64,000 nt of DNA from an uncultured Mycoplasmatota bacterium (GCA_937944975.1 CALEBF010000002.1:62001-126000), one strand, 5' to 3'. Counted from the stretch's first letter, positions 33,047-41,856 are shown. Translations and numbers: made by a program. Notes: generated by a model not told the origin, from the sequence alone.

Positions 33047-33853
33047 ATGCAAGAGCAACAAATGAGAGGGTTAATTGCAGAGTTTCAAACACAACTCGCT
33101 TCTATAGAGGGAAGGTTAACTGCGTTTCAATATACTTCAGAATTAAGGGAGTATTTCAAATCTTATATCGTGACAGAATTAGAGAAAGATAGAGTTTCAT
33201 TAGATCAGATGAAACGAGCATTCTTTCTTTCGAGTACGAACGAGGAAGATCTTTGTCGTCAATATTTCTTTTTAGAGAAACATGATTATCTTTTGAGTAT
33301 TAGTGAAATTATCGATATGAATTACCACATGCGAGAGATTAGGGAACAGATTCGACAACTGACAAAAATCGTGTTTGATCGACTGCGAAGGCAGATCGTA
33401 GAACAATCGAAAAGTGAAAGTCAGAATAGAATTACTTTAGAAAGCCATGCACTAACAGGATATGATCTATCCTGTTTATTAAATGAAATAGGAATTCCTT
33501 CCAATTTAAAAGGGCGTCAGTATATCGAATACATTATGATTGAGTTATTAGATCGTAAGTTGTCGATTAAAGATGGGATCACGACAGCGATCTATCCAGC
33601 GGTTGCAAGCTTCTTTCAAACGACACCGAGTAAAGTGGAACGTTCTATTCGGCATGCAATCGAAGTTGCTTGGATGAGAGGAAATGAGCAATTATTACAT
33701 GAATTATGTGGATATGCAGTATCTTTTTCGACATCGAAACCGACAAATAGAGAATTTTTAGCAAATTTATTTCATTATTTGGAATTGAAATTATGTCATA
33801 ACGGAATTGATAAGGAGAGCTTTTCTTCATTAAGACATTCCTTGTTATCATAA
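33047..33853 (+). CDS. Spo0A-like DNA-binding protein lacking a receiver domain
   Basis: The C-terminal half (about residues 140-250) matches the Spo0A effector domain: LLNEIGIPSNLKGRQYIEY, AIYPAVASFFQTTPSKVERSIRHAIEVAW and SKPTNREFLANLF follow the Spo0A order, including the recognition-helix stretch SKVERSIRHAIEVAW. The N-terminal 135 residues are helical and contain no receiver domain and no phospho-acceptor aspartate pocket. It starts at ATG 33047 after AAAGGGGGATTTT, with a normal promoter distance, so it does not look like a truncation. It could be a phosphorylation-independent Spo0A paralogue. The convergent neighbour encodes a small tyrosine-rich protein. Confidence 0.82.
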   Translation: MQEQQMRGLIAEFQTQLASIEGRLTAFQYTSELREYFKSYIVTELEKDRVSLDQMKRAFFLSSTNEEDLCRQYFFLEKHDYLLSISEIIDMNYHMREIREQIRQLTKIVFDRLRRQIVEQSKSESQNRITLESHALTGYDLSCLLNEIGIPSNLKGRQYIEYIMIELLDRKLSIKDGITTAIYPAVASFFQTTPSKVERSIRHAIEVAWMRGNEQLLHELCGYAVSFSTSKPTNREFLANLFHYLELKLCHNGIDKESFSSLRHSLLS

Positions 33854-33880
33854 AAAGTACTTGAATATCAAGTACTTTTA
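33851..33880. terminator. Bidirectional terminator
   Basis: AAAAGTACTTGA and TCAAGTACTTTT form a 12-bp stem with a three-base loop, with A and T runs on both sides, between the convergent Spo0A-like and tyrosine-rich genes. Confidence 0.75.
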
Positions 33881-34135
33881 ATAATTTCTGTAATATGGTC
33901 CATAATATGGATATGGGTAGTAATAATAATTATTATAATATGGTCTAGGATAGAAATATGGAGCAACTAAACCACCGGTGACACCACCGAGTAAAAATGG
34001 GAATAGAAAACCGCCGATGCGATCAGAATTGGCAGCATTTACCGGTTGAATATTTCTTCTGTTGTTGTTTCCATATGCATATGGATGAAATTGGTTTGCA
34101 GGAACATATCCGTTTCCAAACTGATTTGAATACAT
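33878..34135 (-). CDS. Small tyrosine-rich protein
   Basis: The 85-residue product starts at ATG 34135 after AAAGGAGAGG. Residues 1-35 are polar and asparagine-rich. A hydrophobic glycine-rich segment FLFPFLLGGVTGGLVAPYF follows at about 43-61. The last 24 residues are almost only tyrosine, proline and asparagine. Proteins of this composition occur among spore-coat and spore-surface proteins of Bacilli, where tyrosines can be cross-linked, but I do not recognise a family. Position opposite the Spo0A-like gene makes a spore role plausible; this is inference. Confidence 0.7.
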   Translation of the reverse strand: MYSNQFGNGYVPANQFHPYAYGNNNRRNIQPVNAANSDRIGGFLFPFLLGGVTGGLVAPYFYPRPYYNNYYYYPYPYYGPYYRNY

Positions 34136-34187
34136 ATTGCCTCTCCTTTCATAATATAGTATGATAATAATAGGAAAGAGTGAGAAA

Positions 34188-35294
34188 ATGAAAACAGGAT
34201 TTGAAAAATTAAGTGAGACGATTGTACACTATTCGTTAGATGTAAAACCAAATGATAAAGTATTGATTACTTGTACACCGGAGTGTAAGCCACTCGTGTT
34301 AAAATTAATCGATGCAATTACGGAAGCGGGAGCCGTTCCTATTGTCAAATTAGGAGACGATGAAATCGATGCTTATAGTTTGCAACATACGAGTGACGAG
34401 AGAATTCGTTTGCTTGCGGACATGGCAGAATTTGACGTGGATCATTTTGATTGTTTTATCCATATTCGATATACAAAGAACGAGTATGAAACGAAGAATG
34501 TTCCTGCAGAGGTACGCCGTAAATTAGGGGAGGCGAAAGAACATGCAGACGACATTCGTATCAATGAAAGAAGATGGACGCTTTTGAACTATCCATCTTT
34601 AGTAGATGCATATAAAGCAGGAAAGCCAACAGAGGAATTTTTCCAGTATGCGGTGGATGTGATGAATGTTGATTACAAGGGGATGTATGATGCGATTTTA
34701 CCTTTGAAAGAATTGATGGAAAAGACGGATCAGGTGCGTATCGTGGGACCTAATACGGATATATCTTTTTCAATTAAAGGAATTCCTGCAATACCATGTT
34801 GTGGAAAAGCGAATATCCCGGATGGGGAAATTTATACAGCACCAGTGAAAGAAAGCGTAAATGGTACAATAACTTATAATACACCTTGCCCGTATCAGGG
34901 GAATATTTATACAAATGTATCGTTGACATTTGAAAATGGAAAAATTGTCAAAGCGACATGTGATCAGGATAACGAAAAATTAAATGAAATTTTTGACACT
35001 GATGAAGGAAGCCGCTATGTTGGAGAATTTTCTTTTGGCGTAAATCCAAAGATTTTAGATCCGATGGGAGATATTTTATATGATGAGAAGATTTTAGGAA
35101 GTATCCATTTTACTCCAGGTAGAGCATATAAAGATGCATTTAATGGGAACTTGTCTTCGGTTCATTGGGATATGGTTTTAGTACAACGACCAGAATATGG
35201 TGGTGGAGAAATCTACTTTGATGGAAAGTTGATCCGCAAGGATGGAAAGTTTGTCTTGCCTGAATTGGAGGCATTGAACGGACTTCAAAAATAG
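34188..35294 (+). CDS. M29-family aminopeptidase
   Basis: The 368-residue product matches the thermophilic aminopeptidase (M29, AmpS/PepS) family. The last third carries the metal-site motifs in order: NIPDGEIYTAPVKESVNG (two glutamates, about residue 213-223), GSIHFTPGRAYK (histidine and tyrosine, about 304) and SVHWDMVL (histidine and aspartate, about 325). It should remove N-terminal residues from peptides in the cytoplasm. ATG 34188 follows AGGAAAGAGTGAGAAA. It is divergent from the tyrosine-rich gene with a gap of 52 bases. Confidence 0.9.
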   Translation: MKTGFEKLSETIVHYSLDVKPNDKVLITCTPECKPLVLKLIDAITEAGAVPIVKLGDDEIDAYSLQHTSDERIRLLADMAEFDVDHFDCFIHIRYTKNEYETKNVPAEVRRKLGEAKEHADDIRINERRWTLLNYPSLVDAYKAGKPTEEFFQYAVDVMNVDYKGMYDAILPLKELMEKTDQVRIVGPNTDISFSIKGIPAIPCCGKANIPDGEIYTAPVKESVNGTITYNTPCPYQGNIYTNVSLTFENGKIVKATCDQDNEKLNEIFDTDEGSRYVGEFSFGVNPKILDPMGDILYDEKILGSIHFTPGRAYKDAFNGNLSSVHWDMVLVQRPEYGGGEIYFDGKLIRKDGKFVLPELEALNGLQK

Positions 35295-35304
35295 AATATA
35301 TTTG

Positions 35305-35351
35305 AAACTTCTTCATATCATGAAATAGGTGATACTATGAAGAAGTTTTTT
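35305..35351 (+). terminator. Hairpin serving as terminator and covering the next start codon
   Basis: AAACTTCTTCAT (35305-35316) is a perfect inverted copy of ATGAAGAAGTTT (35337-35348), and six T follow. The loop of 20 bases holds the ribosome site TAGGTG of the next gene, and the 3' arm is its first four codons. It looks like the terminator of the aminopeptidase gene placed over the next gene's initiation region. Confidence 0.55.
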
Positions 35352-36182
35352 CAGTTATTGGGACTATTTGCACTTGTTTGTGGAAGCTTTTTCTATACCG
35401 AGAAGACTGTGTCTGTCGTTCGTGATATGGATGAAATTATGATACAGATTAAAGAACAGGAAAAGATAGATAAAACTGAGGCCGTCGACGCTAAGATCGA
35501 TGGGGATACGGTCATTCCAGGCAAGAGTGGAAAAGAGATCGATATCGATCTAAGTTATCAGAAGATGAAACAATATGGTGCATATACTCCGAAATTGCTC
35601 GTATACGAACAAGTAAAGCCTACTCGTAGTATCGATCAATATTATCACAAGTATGTAGTAGGTGGAAATCCTTCAAAAAATCAAGCTACTATTATTTTTT
35701 TGGTGGAGGAAAATAGTGATCTTACGAAGATAAAGAAAATTATGGATCAAGAAGAGGTGAGAGCAAATTATTTTGTCGATGGAATGTGGTTAGAACAGAA
35801 CAACGAAGAGATGATTCGATTGATCGAAGAAGGAAATATCGTTGGGAATTTAAGTTATCAAAGAGATTATGCAAATAGTTCTTTCGTGTGGATGGATACG
35901 ATTATTCGAAGAGTAGGAGAACAAAAACAAGGATATTGTTACACAGAGAATAAAGATAAAAAAGTGATCGATAATTGTAAGTTACAGAAAAATTTTACGA
36001 TTCTACCAAATCTTGTTACGAAAGAACATCCCTTTTCAGAAGTAAAGGAAAATTTGCAACCAGGTAGTATAATTTCTCTTGCAATCAATCAATCGACAGA
36101 AGAACAGTTACTATCGATCGTTCGATATATTAAATCAAGAGGATATTCCATCGTTACTTTGGATGAGTTGCTGCAAGAGTAA
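35337..36182 (+). CDS. Degenerate polysaccharide-deacetylase-like protein
   Basis: The 281-residue protein has an N-terminal hydrophobic segment (residues 4-20, signal or anchor) and, from about residue 115, the strand and helix pattern of a NodB deacetylase: ATIIFLVEENSD, RANYFVDGMWLEQNNEEMIRLIEEGNIVGNLSYQ, and the closing PGSIISLAINQSTEEQLLSIVRYIKSRGYSIVTLDELL. The catalytic FDDG aspartates and the HTxxH histidines are replaced (FLVEEN, NLSYQ), so it is probably not an active zinc enzyme. It may bind a glycan or regulate wall modification. Its start codon is inside a hairpin. Confidence 0.7.
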   Translation: MKKFFQLLGLFALVCGSFFYTEKTVSVVRDMDEIMIQIKEQEKIDKTEAVDAKIDGDTVIPGKSGKEIDIDLSYQKMKQYGAYTPKLLVYEQVKPTRSIDQYYHKYVVGGNPSKNQATIIFLVEENSDLTKIKKIMDQEEVRANYFVDGMWLEQNNEEMIRLIEEGNIVGNLSYQRDYANSSFVWMDTIIRRVGEQKQGYCYTENKDKKVIDNCKLQKNFTILPNLVTKEHPFSEVKENLQPGSIISLAINQSTEEQLLSIVRYIKSRGYSIVTLDELLQE

Positions 36183-36208
36183 ATGAAGTTGCAATAAGAA
36201 AATTTTAA

Positions 36209-36238
36209 TTGACAATTACATTCTTTATTTGGTATATT
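36209..36238 (+). promoter_or_regulatory. Promoter of a small membrane protein gene
   Basis: A perfect TTGACA and TATATT are spaced by 18 bases with an extended -10 (TGG). Confidence 0.65.
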
Positions 36239-36262
36239 ACAAATAGAAGAGGAGTGTGTTGT

Positions 36263-36508
36263 ATGAACGAGAAGAATAATATTCCAATGGAATATCAACC
36301 TATTTCGATGTGGGGATATTTTGGATACGAAATTTTATTTGCAATTCCTTGCATTGGGTGGATTCTTTTACTCGTGTTTGCGTTTGGAGGAACTAGAAAT
36401 ATCAACGTACGTAATTTTGCTAGATCTTATTTTTGTTTGCTCATTATCGTTGCAGTGTTGTTTGGTATTTTTATGCTTCTTTCAGGTGTTTATGCAGCAA
36501 ATGTATAG
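36263..36508 (+). CDS. Small membrane protein, 81 residues
   Basis: The product has two hydrophobic helices, at about residues 20-42 and 55-78, separated by TRNINVRNFARSY, which should be a cytoplasmic loop. I recognise no family. ATG 36263 follows AGAGGAGTGTGTTGT. It has its own promoter and terminator. A shorter alternative start is not needed. Confidence 0.7.
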   Translation: MNEKNNIPMEYQPISMWGYFGYEILFAIPCIGWILLLVFAFGGTRNINVRNFARSYFCLLIIVAVLFGIFMLLSGVYAANV

Positions 36509-36512
36509 GGGA

Positions 36513-36537
36513 AGAAATAGGAGACTATTTCTTTTTT
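36513..36537 (+). terminator. Intrinsic terminator
   Basis: AGAAATAG, a GAGA loop and CTATTTCT are followed by T. It ends one base before the next likely start codon. Confidence 0.7.
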
Positions 36538-36538
36538 G

Positions 36539-36888
36539 ATGATGCAGCAGGTAAAAGAAGATTTAAAACAGCTGAAATTTGCACTCCTCGCTATTTTTAT
36601 CTATGCTTGTTTTATGCAAGTGATATTTGGAACGGTTGTCCGATGAAAGCGTTTTTCGGTACTGACTGTCCGGCGTGTGGTCTAACTCATGCAGGTATTT
36701 GTGTTCTTTTAGGCAAATGGGAAGAAGCTTGTATGTGGAATCCGACGATCTTTTTGTGGATGTGGTGTATTTTTTTGTTTGTGATCGATCGTTATTGTTA
36801 TCGTTGGAAAGTTAAAATATTTCCGTTTTTATTTATTATCGTAGGACTCTTTACTTTTATGTGGTATGGGGTTAAACTATTTTTGTAA
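36539..36888 (+). pseudogene. Frameshifted DUF2752 membrane protein
   Basis: Two adjacent ATG codons at 36539 and 36542 open a frame with QVKEDLKQLKFALLAIFIYACFMQVIFGTV that soon stops. A frame shifted by one base continues CPMKAFFGTDCPACGLTHAG, the signature of DUF2752 (CP...G.DCPACGLT), followed by two hydrophobic helices to the stop at 36888. Adding one T to the TT at 36636-36637 joins the parts as a 116-residue protein of normal DUF2752 layout. Only the AGGAG in the preceding terminator loop could serve as a ribosome site, at unusual distance. Confidence 0.7.
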
Positions 36889-36913
36889 TCATATAAGAAA
36901 AAGAGGTGTTTTG

Positions 36914-37207
36914 ATGGAAATTACAATTCATATTTATTATACTGGTCAAAATGGATCTGCGAGAAAGTTTGCTGATGAGATGGTCAAAAGTGGACTAGTA
37001 GATCGGATTCGCGCGGAGGAAGGAAATTTAAAATACGATTATTTTTTTCCTATGGATGATGTTGAGACGGTTCTTTTGATTGACCGTTGGAAAAGTCAGG
37101 AAGCGTTAGATATTCATCATAAGACGGAGATGATGGAGGAAATCGCTCGTTTGAGAGAAACCTATCATTTAAAAATGAGAGTGGAAAAATTTACGAAAAT
37201 ATCGTAG
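36914..37207 (+). CDS. Antibiotic biosynthesis monooxygenase-like (ABM) protein
   Basis: The 97-residue product has the ferredoxin-like ABM layout: ITIHIYYTGQNGSARKFADEMVKSGLVDRIRAEEGNLKYDYFFPMDDVETVLLIDRWKS, with the typical central glutamate-glycine and the DRW motif before QEALDIHHKTEMM. Members act as cofactor-free monooxygenases, or as YdhR/YgiN-like quinol monooxygenases. The substrate is unknown. ATG 36914 follows AGAGGTGTTTTG. The U32 gene starts 22 bases later and may be cotranscribed. Confidence 0.85.
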   Translation: MEITIHIYYTGQNGSARKFADEMVKSGLVDRIRAEEGNLKYDYFFPMDDVETVLLIDRWKSQEALDIHHKTEMMEEIARLRETYHLKMRVEKFTKIS

Positions 37208-37229
37208 CGATAGAATGGATGTGAGATGT

Positions 37230-39437
37230 ATGAAAAAGCCAGAACTACTTGCTCCAGCGGGAAACATGGAATCTCTTTATGCCGCAATCGAAGCAGGATG
37301 TGATGCTGTTTATTTAGGAGGATATACATTTGGAGCTCGTGCTTATGCGGGAAATTTTTCTTTAGAAGAAATGAAGGAAGCAGTACGATATGCTCATTTA
37401 TATGGGGTAAAAGTTTATGTCACAGTGAATACTGTAATCTACGAGTCTGAAATTGAAATGTTACTTGATTACGTAGATGAATTAGTAAAGATTCACGTAG
37501 ATGCTCTCATCATTCAGGACTTAGGAGCTTTTGATCTCATTCATCAAACTTATCCTGATTTGGAGTTGCACGCTTCTACACAGATGCACATTCATAACGT
37601 GAGCGGTGCTTTGATGATGGAAAAATTGGGAGCGAAGAGAGTGGTGCTAGCGAGAGAAACTCCGATAGAAGTAGTACAGGAAGTAAAGAAAAAGACGGAA
37701 ATCGAAGTCGAAATTTTTGTACATGGTGCACTTTGCGTGAGCTACTCTGGACAATGCTTAATGAGTAGTTTGATCGGCGGAAGAAGTGGAAATCGCGGAA
37801 GTTGTGCGGGAAGTTGCCGTCAAAAATACACAATGGTGGAATTAGATCAAGGAAAAGAAAAAGTATTAAAAGAAGAAAGTTACTTGTTATCGATGAAAGA
37901 TCTAAATACGCTAGAACATTTATCAGAATTGATCGATGCGGGAGTGGAAAGTTTTAAAATCGAAGGTAGAATGAAGAGCCCGAGCTATGTTTATTGTGTT
38001 GTTTCTCTATATCGCGAAGCAATTGATTCCTACCTACAAAAAGGGAAAGTATCGATCAATCAAAAAATGCTTGAAAATTTATCGTATATCTTTCATCGTC
38101 GATTTACGAAAGGTTTTTTATTTCATGAAGACAATGATCGAGTCACAAATCCGTTTCGACCAAATCATCTCGGAGTTCCTATCGGAAAAGTAGAACGTGT
38201 GAAAGGAAATAGAGTGTTTATAACATTATCTTTACCAGTTGTTCAAAAGGACGGCGTTCGCATCATAGGAAAAGAAGATACAGGATGTTTTTTAAATGTA
38301 TTTTATAAAGATGGGAAAAGAGTTAGTGAGGCGAGTGCCGGAGATACGATTTCTTTCGATGTGAAAGGGAAAACAGAAAAAGGTGCAACGGTTGTAAAAA
38401 CATACGACGAAAAGTTGGTGTGTTCAATCCAGAATGAAATCGATGCAAGAAAAAGGAAAGTTCCAATTTGGATGCAGGTCATATTAAATGCGGGTGATCC
38501 AATGATATTAAATGTAACAGATGGAAAGCATAAAGTTAGAGTTGAAAGCTCACAATTATTAGAAGAACCAAAAAATAGTCCAACACCAAAAGATAGAATT
38601 CAATTACAATTAGAAAAACTAGGAAATACTGTGTATCGTTGTGAAGAAATTACATTTAAACAAGTAGGGGATATTTTCCTTCCGATTTCTATCATCAATG
38701 AAGTACGTAGACTTGCAATTTCTAAGTTAGACGAACTTCGATTAGAACGCCCAAAATTAAAGAAAAAAGGATATCATGCTGCACCCATTTCCGTAGAGCG
38801 TACAGAAAATACCGAAGTTTATTTTTCTACACAAAAACAATATGAAAGATTAAAAAATTGTGGATTAGAGCTAATTACTGATATCGAAAATAAAGAGAAG
38901 TATCAGGAAAATATGATATGGAAGTTACCTAATGTGATAGAGAAATATCCTAATATAAACGAAACTGTCATGATAGAAGAAGTAGGTGGGTTAGAAAGTT
39001 ACTCCGATTTCGTAACTGGGGTAGGGTTCAATGTATGTAATTCTTATACGGTCCATTTGCTTCATAAGTTAGGGGCAAAAGAAGTGACACTTTCTTACGA
39101 GTGTAATGATATTCAAATAGAAGAATTGATGGAAGCTTATTTCGAGCGGTATCAAACACTTCCGAATGTCGCTTTGATCGTTCGAAGCGTTCCTCGCATG
39201 ATGACGACGAAGTATCGATTATCGGAGCATGGAAATCCACAGAAGCAATACTTTTTGAAGGACCGATTCCACAATTTGTATCCAATTTACACAAACCGAG
39301 ACGGAATGCATTTGTATTTTGATCATGTTGTGGAAAGAGGACCGATTCAAAATTATCGCGAGATGGGAATTCAAAATTTTCGATATGAATACTTACCGAC
39401 AGAACGAGTGGATGAGGTTTTAAAAAACCAAAGATAA
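37230..39437 (+). CDS. U32 family protein, RlhA-like (long form with DUF3656)
   Basis: The 735-residue protein begins KKPELLAPAGNMESLYAAIEAGCDAVYLGG, the classic U32 start. It contains EIFVHGALCVSYSGQCLMSSLIGGRSGNRGSCAGSCRQKY with the conserved cysteines that bind an Fe-S cluster (about residues 175-198). A DUF3656 region follows from about 350. The long form resembles RlhA, which hydroxylates a cytidine of 23S rRNA, more than the short tRNA-modifying TrhP group. The old peptidase annotation of U32 is doubtful. ATG 37230 gives the standard N-terminus; ATG 37215 is an alternative. Confidence 0.88.
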   Translation: MKKPELLAPAGNMESLYAAIEAGCDAVYLGGYTFGARAYAGNFSLEEMKEAVRYAHLYGVKVYVTVNTVIYESEIEMLLDYVDELVKIHVDALIIQDLGAFDLIHQTYPDLELHASTQMHIHNVSGALMMEKLGAKRVVLARETPIEVVQEVKKKTEIEVEIFVHGALCVSYSGQCLMSSLIGGRSGNRGSCAGSCRQKYTMVELDQGKEKVLKEESYLLSMKDLNTLEHLSELIDAGVESFKIEGRMKSPSYVYCVVSLYREAIDSYLQKGKVSINQKMLENLSYIFHRRFTKGFLFHEDNDRVTNPFRPNHLGVPIGKVERVKGNRVFITLSLPVVQKDGVRIIGKEDTGCFLNVFYKDGKRVSEASAGDTISFDVKGKTEKGATVVKTYDEKLVCSIQNEIDARKRKVPIWMQVILNAGDPMILNVTDGKHKVRVESSQLLEEPKNSPTPKDRIQLQLEKLGNTVYRCEEITFKQVGDIFLPISIINEVRRLAISKLDELRLERPKLKKKGYHAAPISVERTENTEVYFSTQKQYERLKNCGLELITDIENKEKYQENMIWKLPNVIEKYPNINETVMIEEVGGLESYSDFVTGVGFNVCNSYTVHLLHKLGAKEVTLSYECNDIQIEELMEAYFERYQTLPNVALIVRSVPRMMTTKYRLSEHGNPQKQYFLKDRFHNLYPIYTNRDGMHLYFDHVVERGPIQNYREMGIQNFRYEYLPTERVDEVLKNQR

Positions 39438-39441
39438 ATCA

Positions 39442-39471
39442 ATAGAAAAGCGTAGACTTTTCTATTTTTTT
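39442..39471 (+). terminator. Intrinsic terminator
   Basis: ATAGAAAAG and CTTTTCTAT pair around a six-base loop and run into T. Confidence 0.75.
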
Positions 39472-39481
39472 GTATTATAAT
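39453..39481 (+). promoter_or_regulatory. Promoter of the lon operon
   Basis: TAGACT and a perfect TATAAT are spaced by 17 bases. The promoter overlaps the preceding terminator. Confidence 0.5.
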
Positions 39482-39507
39482 AAATGACAATTTTAGGAGG
39501 TGATCAC

Positions 39508-41856
39508 GTGATAAAAACTAACTTGCCAGTCATTTTATTACGTAATATGTTATTACTTCCTAATAACGAGTTAAGATTCGAATTCGATCAGGACGAAACA
39601 AAAAATATATTAGATGTCGCAGAATTATTTCACGAAAATAAATTACTTGTTGTAAGCAGTGAAGATTCATTAGAAGAAATGCCAGATTTAGAGGGACTAC
39701 CTAATGTTGGAGTGATTGCAATCATCGAAAGTAAAATGGAATTGCCTAATGATAAAACAAGAGTCGTGATTCGTGGGCTAGAACGAGCGCACATTGTAGA
39801 GTACTTAAATATTACGCGTACGAAAGAAGTATTAGAAGCAATTGTACAAAAGGAAGAAGAAGAGGAAATTTCGGAGGATAAGAACCGTATTTTAGTACAT
39901 AAATTACTTACGGAATTAGAAAACTACCTGAAAAAGATTCCTTATATGAGTAATAGTATGATGGCGTCGATTCGTAAGGAAAAACAACTACCTGTCGTTA
40001 CAGATATGATCGCTCCACATCTTCCTATTTCGACAGAGAGATACTATGAGTATTTAGGAGAATTTAAAGCTGTCATTCGTGCAGAGATGATCTTAAAAGA
40101 TCTATATGAACAAGAGCATATATTTGAGGTTGAAAAAGAGATCGATCAACGAGTAAGAAAAGAAGTAGATCAACATCAAAAAGAGTTTTTATTACGCGAA
40201 CGCATGAAAGTGATTCAAGAAGAGTTAGGAGAAGAAGAACTTTCTAAAACGGAAATAGATCGATTTTTAGAAAAAGAAAAGAAATTACGTTTGCCAAAAA
40301 AGGTAAAAGAACGAGTGGATAGTGAGATACGTCGTTACAAGTCTTTACCACCGATGTCTCCTGAGGTAAATATGATTCATACATATATCGATTGGATCTT
40401 AGATTTGCCATGGGGAAAATACTCGGAAGATTGTAAGGATTTCTCTTTCGTCCAAGATAAACTAAATGAATCCCATGCAGGGTTATCCAAAATTAAAGAA
40501 CGTATTATAGAGTTTTTAGCAGTTCGGCAGATGGCTGGTAAAATGTCGGGATCGATTATCTGTTTTGTCGGACCGCCTGGGGTAGGAAAGACGTCACTTG
40601 CTTTTTCGATTGCCAAGGCAATGAAACGAGAATTTGTGAAAATTTCAGTTGGAGGAGTTTCCGACGAATCAGAGATCATGGGACACCGTCGTACTTATAT
40701 CGGAGCGATGCCAGGGCGTATTATTCAAGCGATGAAGCGATCTCTCACGAATAATCCAGTTTTCTTGATCGACGAAATCGATAAAATGACGAAATCAGTT
40801 CACGGAGATCCGGCAAGTTGTTTTTTGGAAATTTTAGATCCAGAACAAAATAAAATGTTTCGTGATAACTATATCGAGGAAGCGTATGATTTATCGAATG
40901 TCTTATTTATTTTGACTGCGAACGATATCGATGAAATCCCAGATCCGCTTCGCGATCGTTTGGAAATTATCATGTTGGATGGTTATACGGAATATGAAAA
41001 ACTCGATATAGCTAAAAACTATTTAATTCCAAAATTATGTCGGACTCACGGGTTAAAACAAAAGCAAGTGGAAATAAGAGATCGAGAGATTCTATATATG
41101 ATTCGATATTATACAAAAGAAGCAGGAGTGCGTGAATTAGAAAGACAATTAGAAAAGGTACTTCGAAAGATCGTGACAAGAATCGTAGTGACACATGAAA
41201 AAAAGAGAGTATACCACATCTCTCATCAGGATTTGTTACGTTATTTAGGCAAAGAAAAATTTCAATATATAAAACGAGGAAAAAACGTTCCCGGGGTGGT
41301 CAATGGGCTTGCATATACTTCCTATGGTGGAGATACATTGCCGATTGAAGTGAACTATTATAAAGGAAATGGAAATCTTGTATTAACAGGATGTTTGGGA
41401 GATGTGATGAAAGAGAGTGCTACGATTGCACTTTCCTATATTAAATCAAATGCTGAAATGTTACATATTCCATATAATATGTTAGTAGAAAATGACATTC
41501 ACATTCACGTTCCGGAAGGAGCGATTCCCAAAGATGGACCTAGTGCGGGAATTACGTTAGTGACAGCTCTTTACAGTGCATTTCAAAAGTTAAAGGTAGA
41601 ACGAACGATAGCGATGACCGGAGAAATCACATTACAAGGACAGGTATTACCTGTTGGAGAAATTAAAGAAAAAAGTCTTGGAGCAGCACGGCAGGGGATT
41701 AGAACAATTTTGCTTCCTCATGAGAACTTAAAAGATTTAGATGAGGTTCCAGAGGAGATCAAAAAGAAAATTCGTTATATTCCAGTAAAATACTATGTTG
41801 ATGTATTAAAGTATTTGAAAGAAGGAAAAGAATATGATTTTGCGAGAAATAGATGA
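39508..41856 (+). CDS. lon: ATP-dependent protease Lon
   Basis: Lon degrades misfolded and regulatory proteins in the cytoplasm. The 782-residue product has the N-terminal substrate-binding domain, AAA+ motifs GPPGVGKTS (about residue 354) and FLIDEIDKM (about 419), and the C-terminal protease with the catalytic serine in PKDGPSAG (about 678) and the lysine in GEIKEKSLGAA (about 719). GTG 39508 is chosen because a perfect ribosome site AGGAGGTGATC sits three bases upstream; the in-frame ATG at 39484 lies before it. The next gene overlaps by 23 bases, so lon heads an operon with four unknown paralogues. Confidence 0.96.
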   Translation: MIKTNLPVILLRNMLLLPNNELRFEFDQDETKNILDVAELFHENKLLVVSSEDSLEEMPDLEGLPNVGVIAIIESKMELPNDKTRVVIRGLERAHIVEYLNITRTKEVLEAIVQKEEEEEISEDKNRILVHKLLTELENYLKKIPYMSNSMMASIRKEKQLPVVTDMIAPHLPISTERYYEYLGEFKAVIRAEMILKDLYEQEHIFEVEKEIDQRVRKEVDQHQKEFLLRERMKVIQEELGEEELSKTEIDRFLEKEKKLRLPKKVKERVDSEIRRYKSLPPMSPEVNMIHTYIDWILDLPWGKYSEDCKDFSFVQDKLNESHAGLSKIKERIIEFLAVRQMAGKMSGSIICFVGPPGVGKTSLAFSIAKAMKREFVKISVGGVSDESEIMGHRRTYIGAMPGRIIQAMKRSLTNNPVFLIDEIDKMTKSVHGDPASCFLEILDPEQNKMFRDNYIEEAYDLSNVLFILTANDIDEIPDPLRDRLEIIMLDGYTEYEKLDIAKNYLIPKLCRTHGLKQKQVEIRDREILYMIRYYTKEAGVRELERQLEKVLRKIVTRIVVTHEKKRVYHISHQDLLRYLGKEKFQYIKRGKNVPGVVNGLAYTSYGGDTLPIEVNYYKGNGNLVLTGCLGDVMKESATIALSYIKSNAEMLHIPYNMLVENDIHIHVPEGAIPKDGPSAGITLVTALYSAFQKLKVERTIAMTGEITLQGQVLPVGEIKEKSLGAARQGIRTILLPHENLKDLDEVPEEIKKKIRYIPVKYYVDVLKYLKEGKEYDFARNR

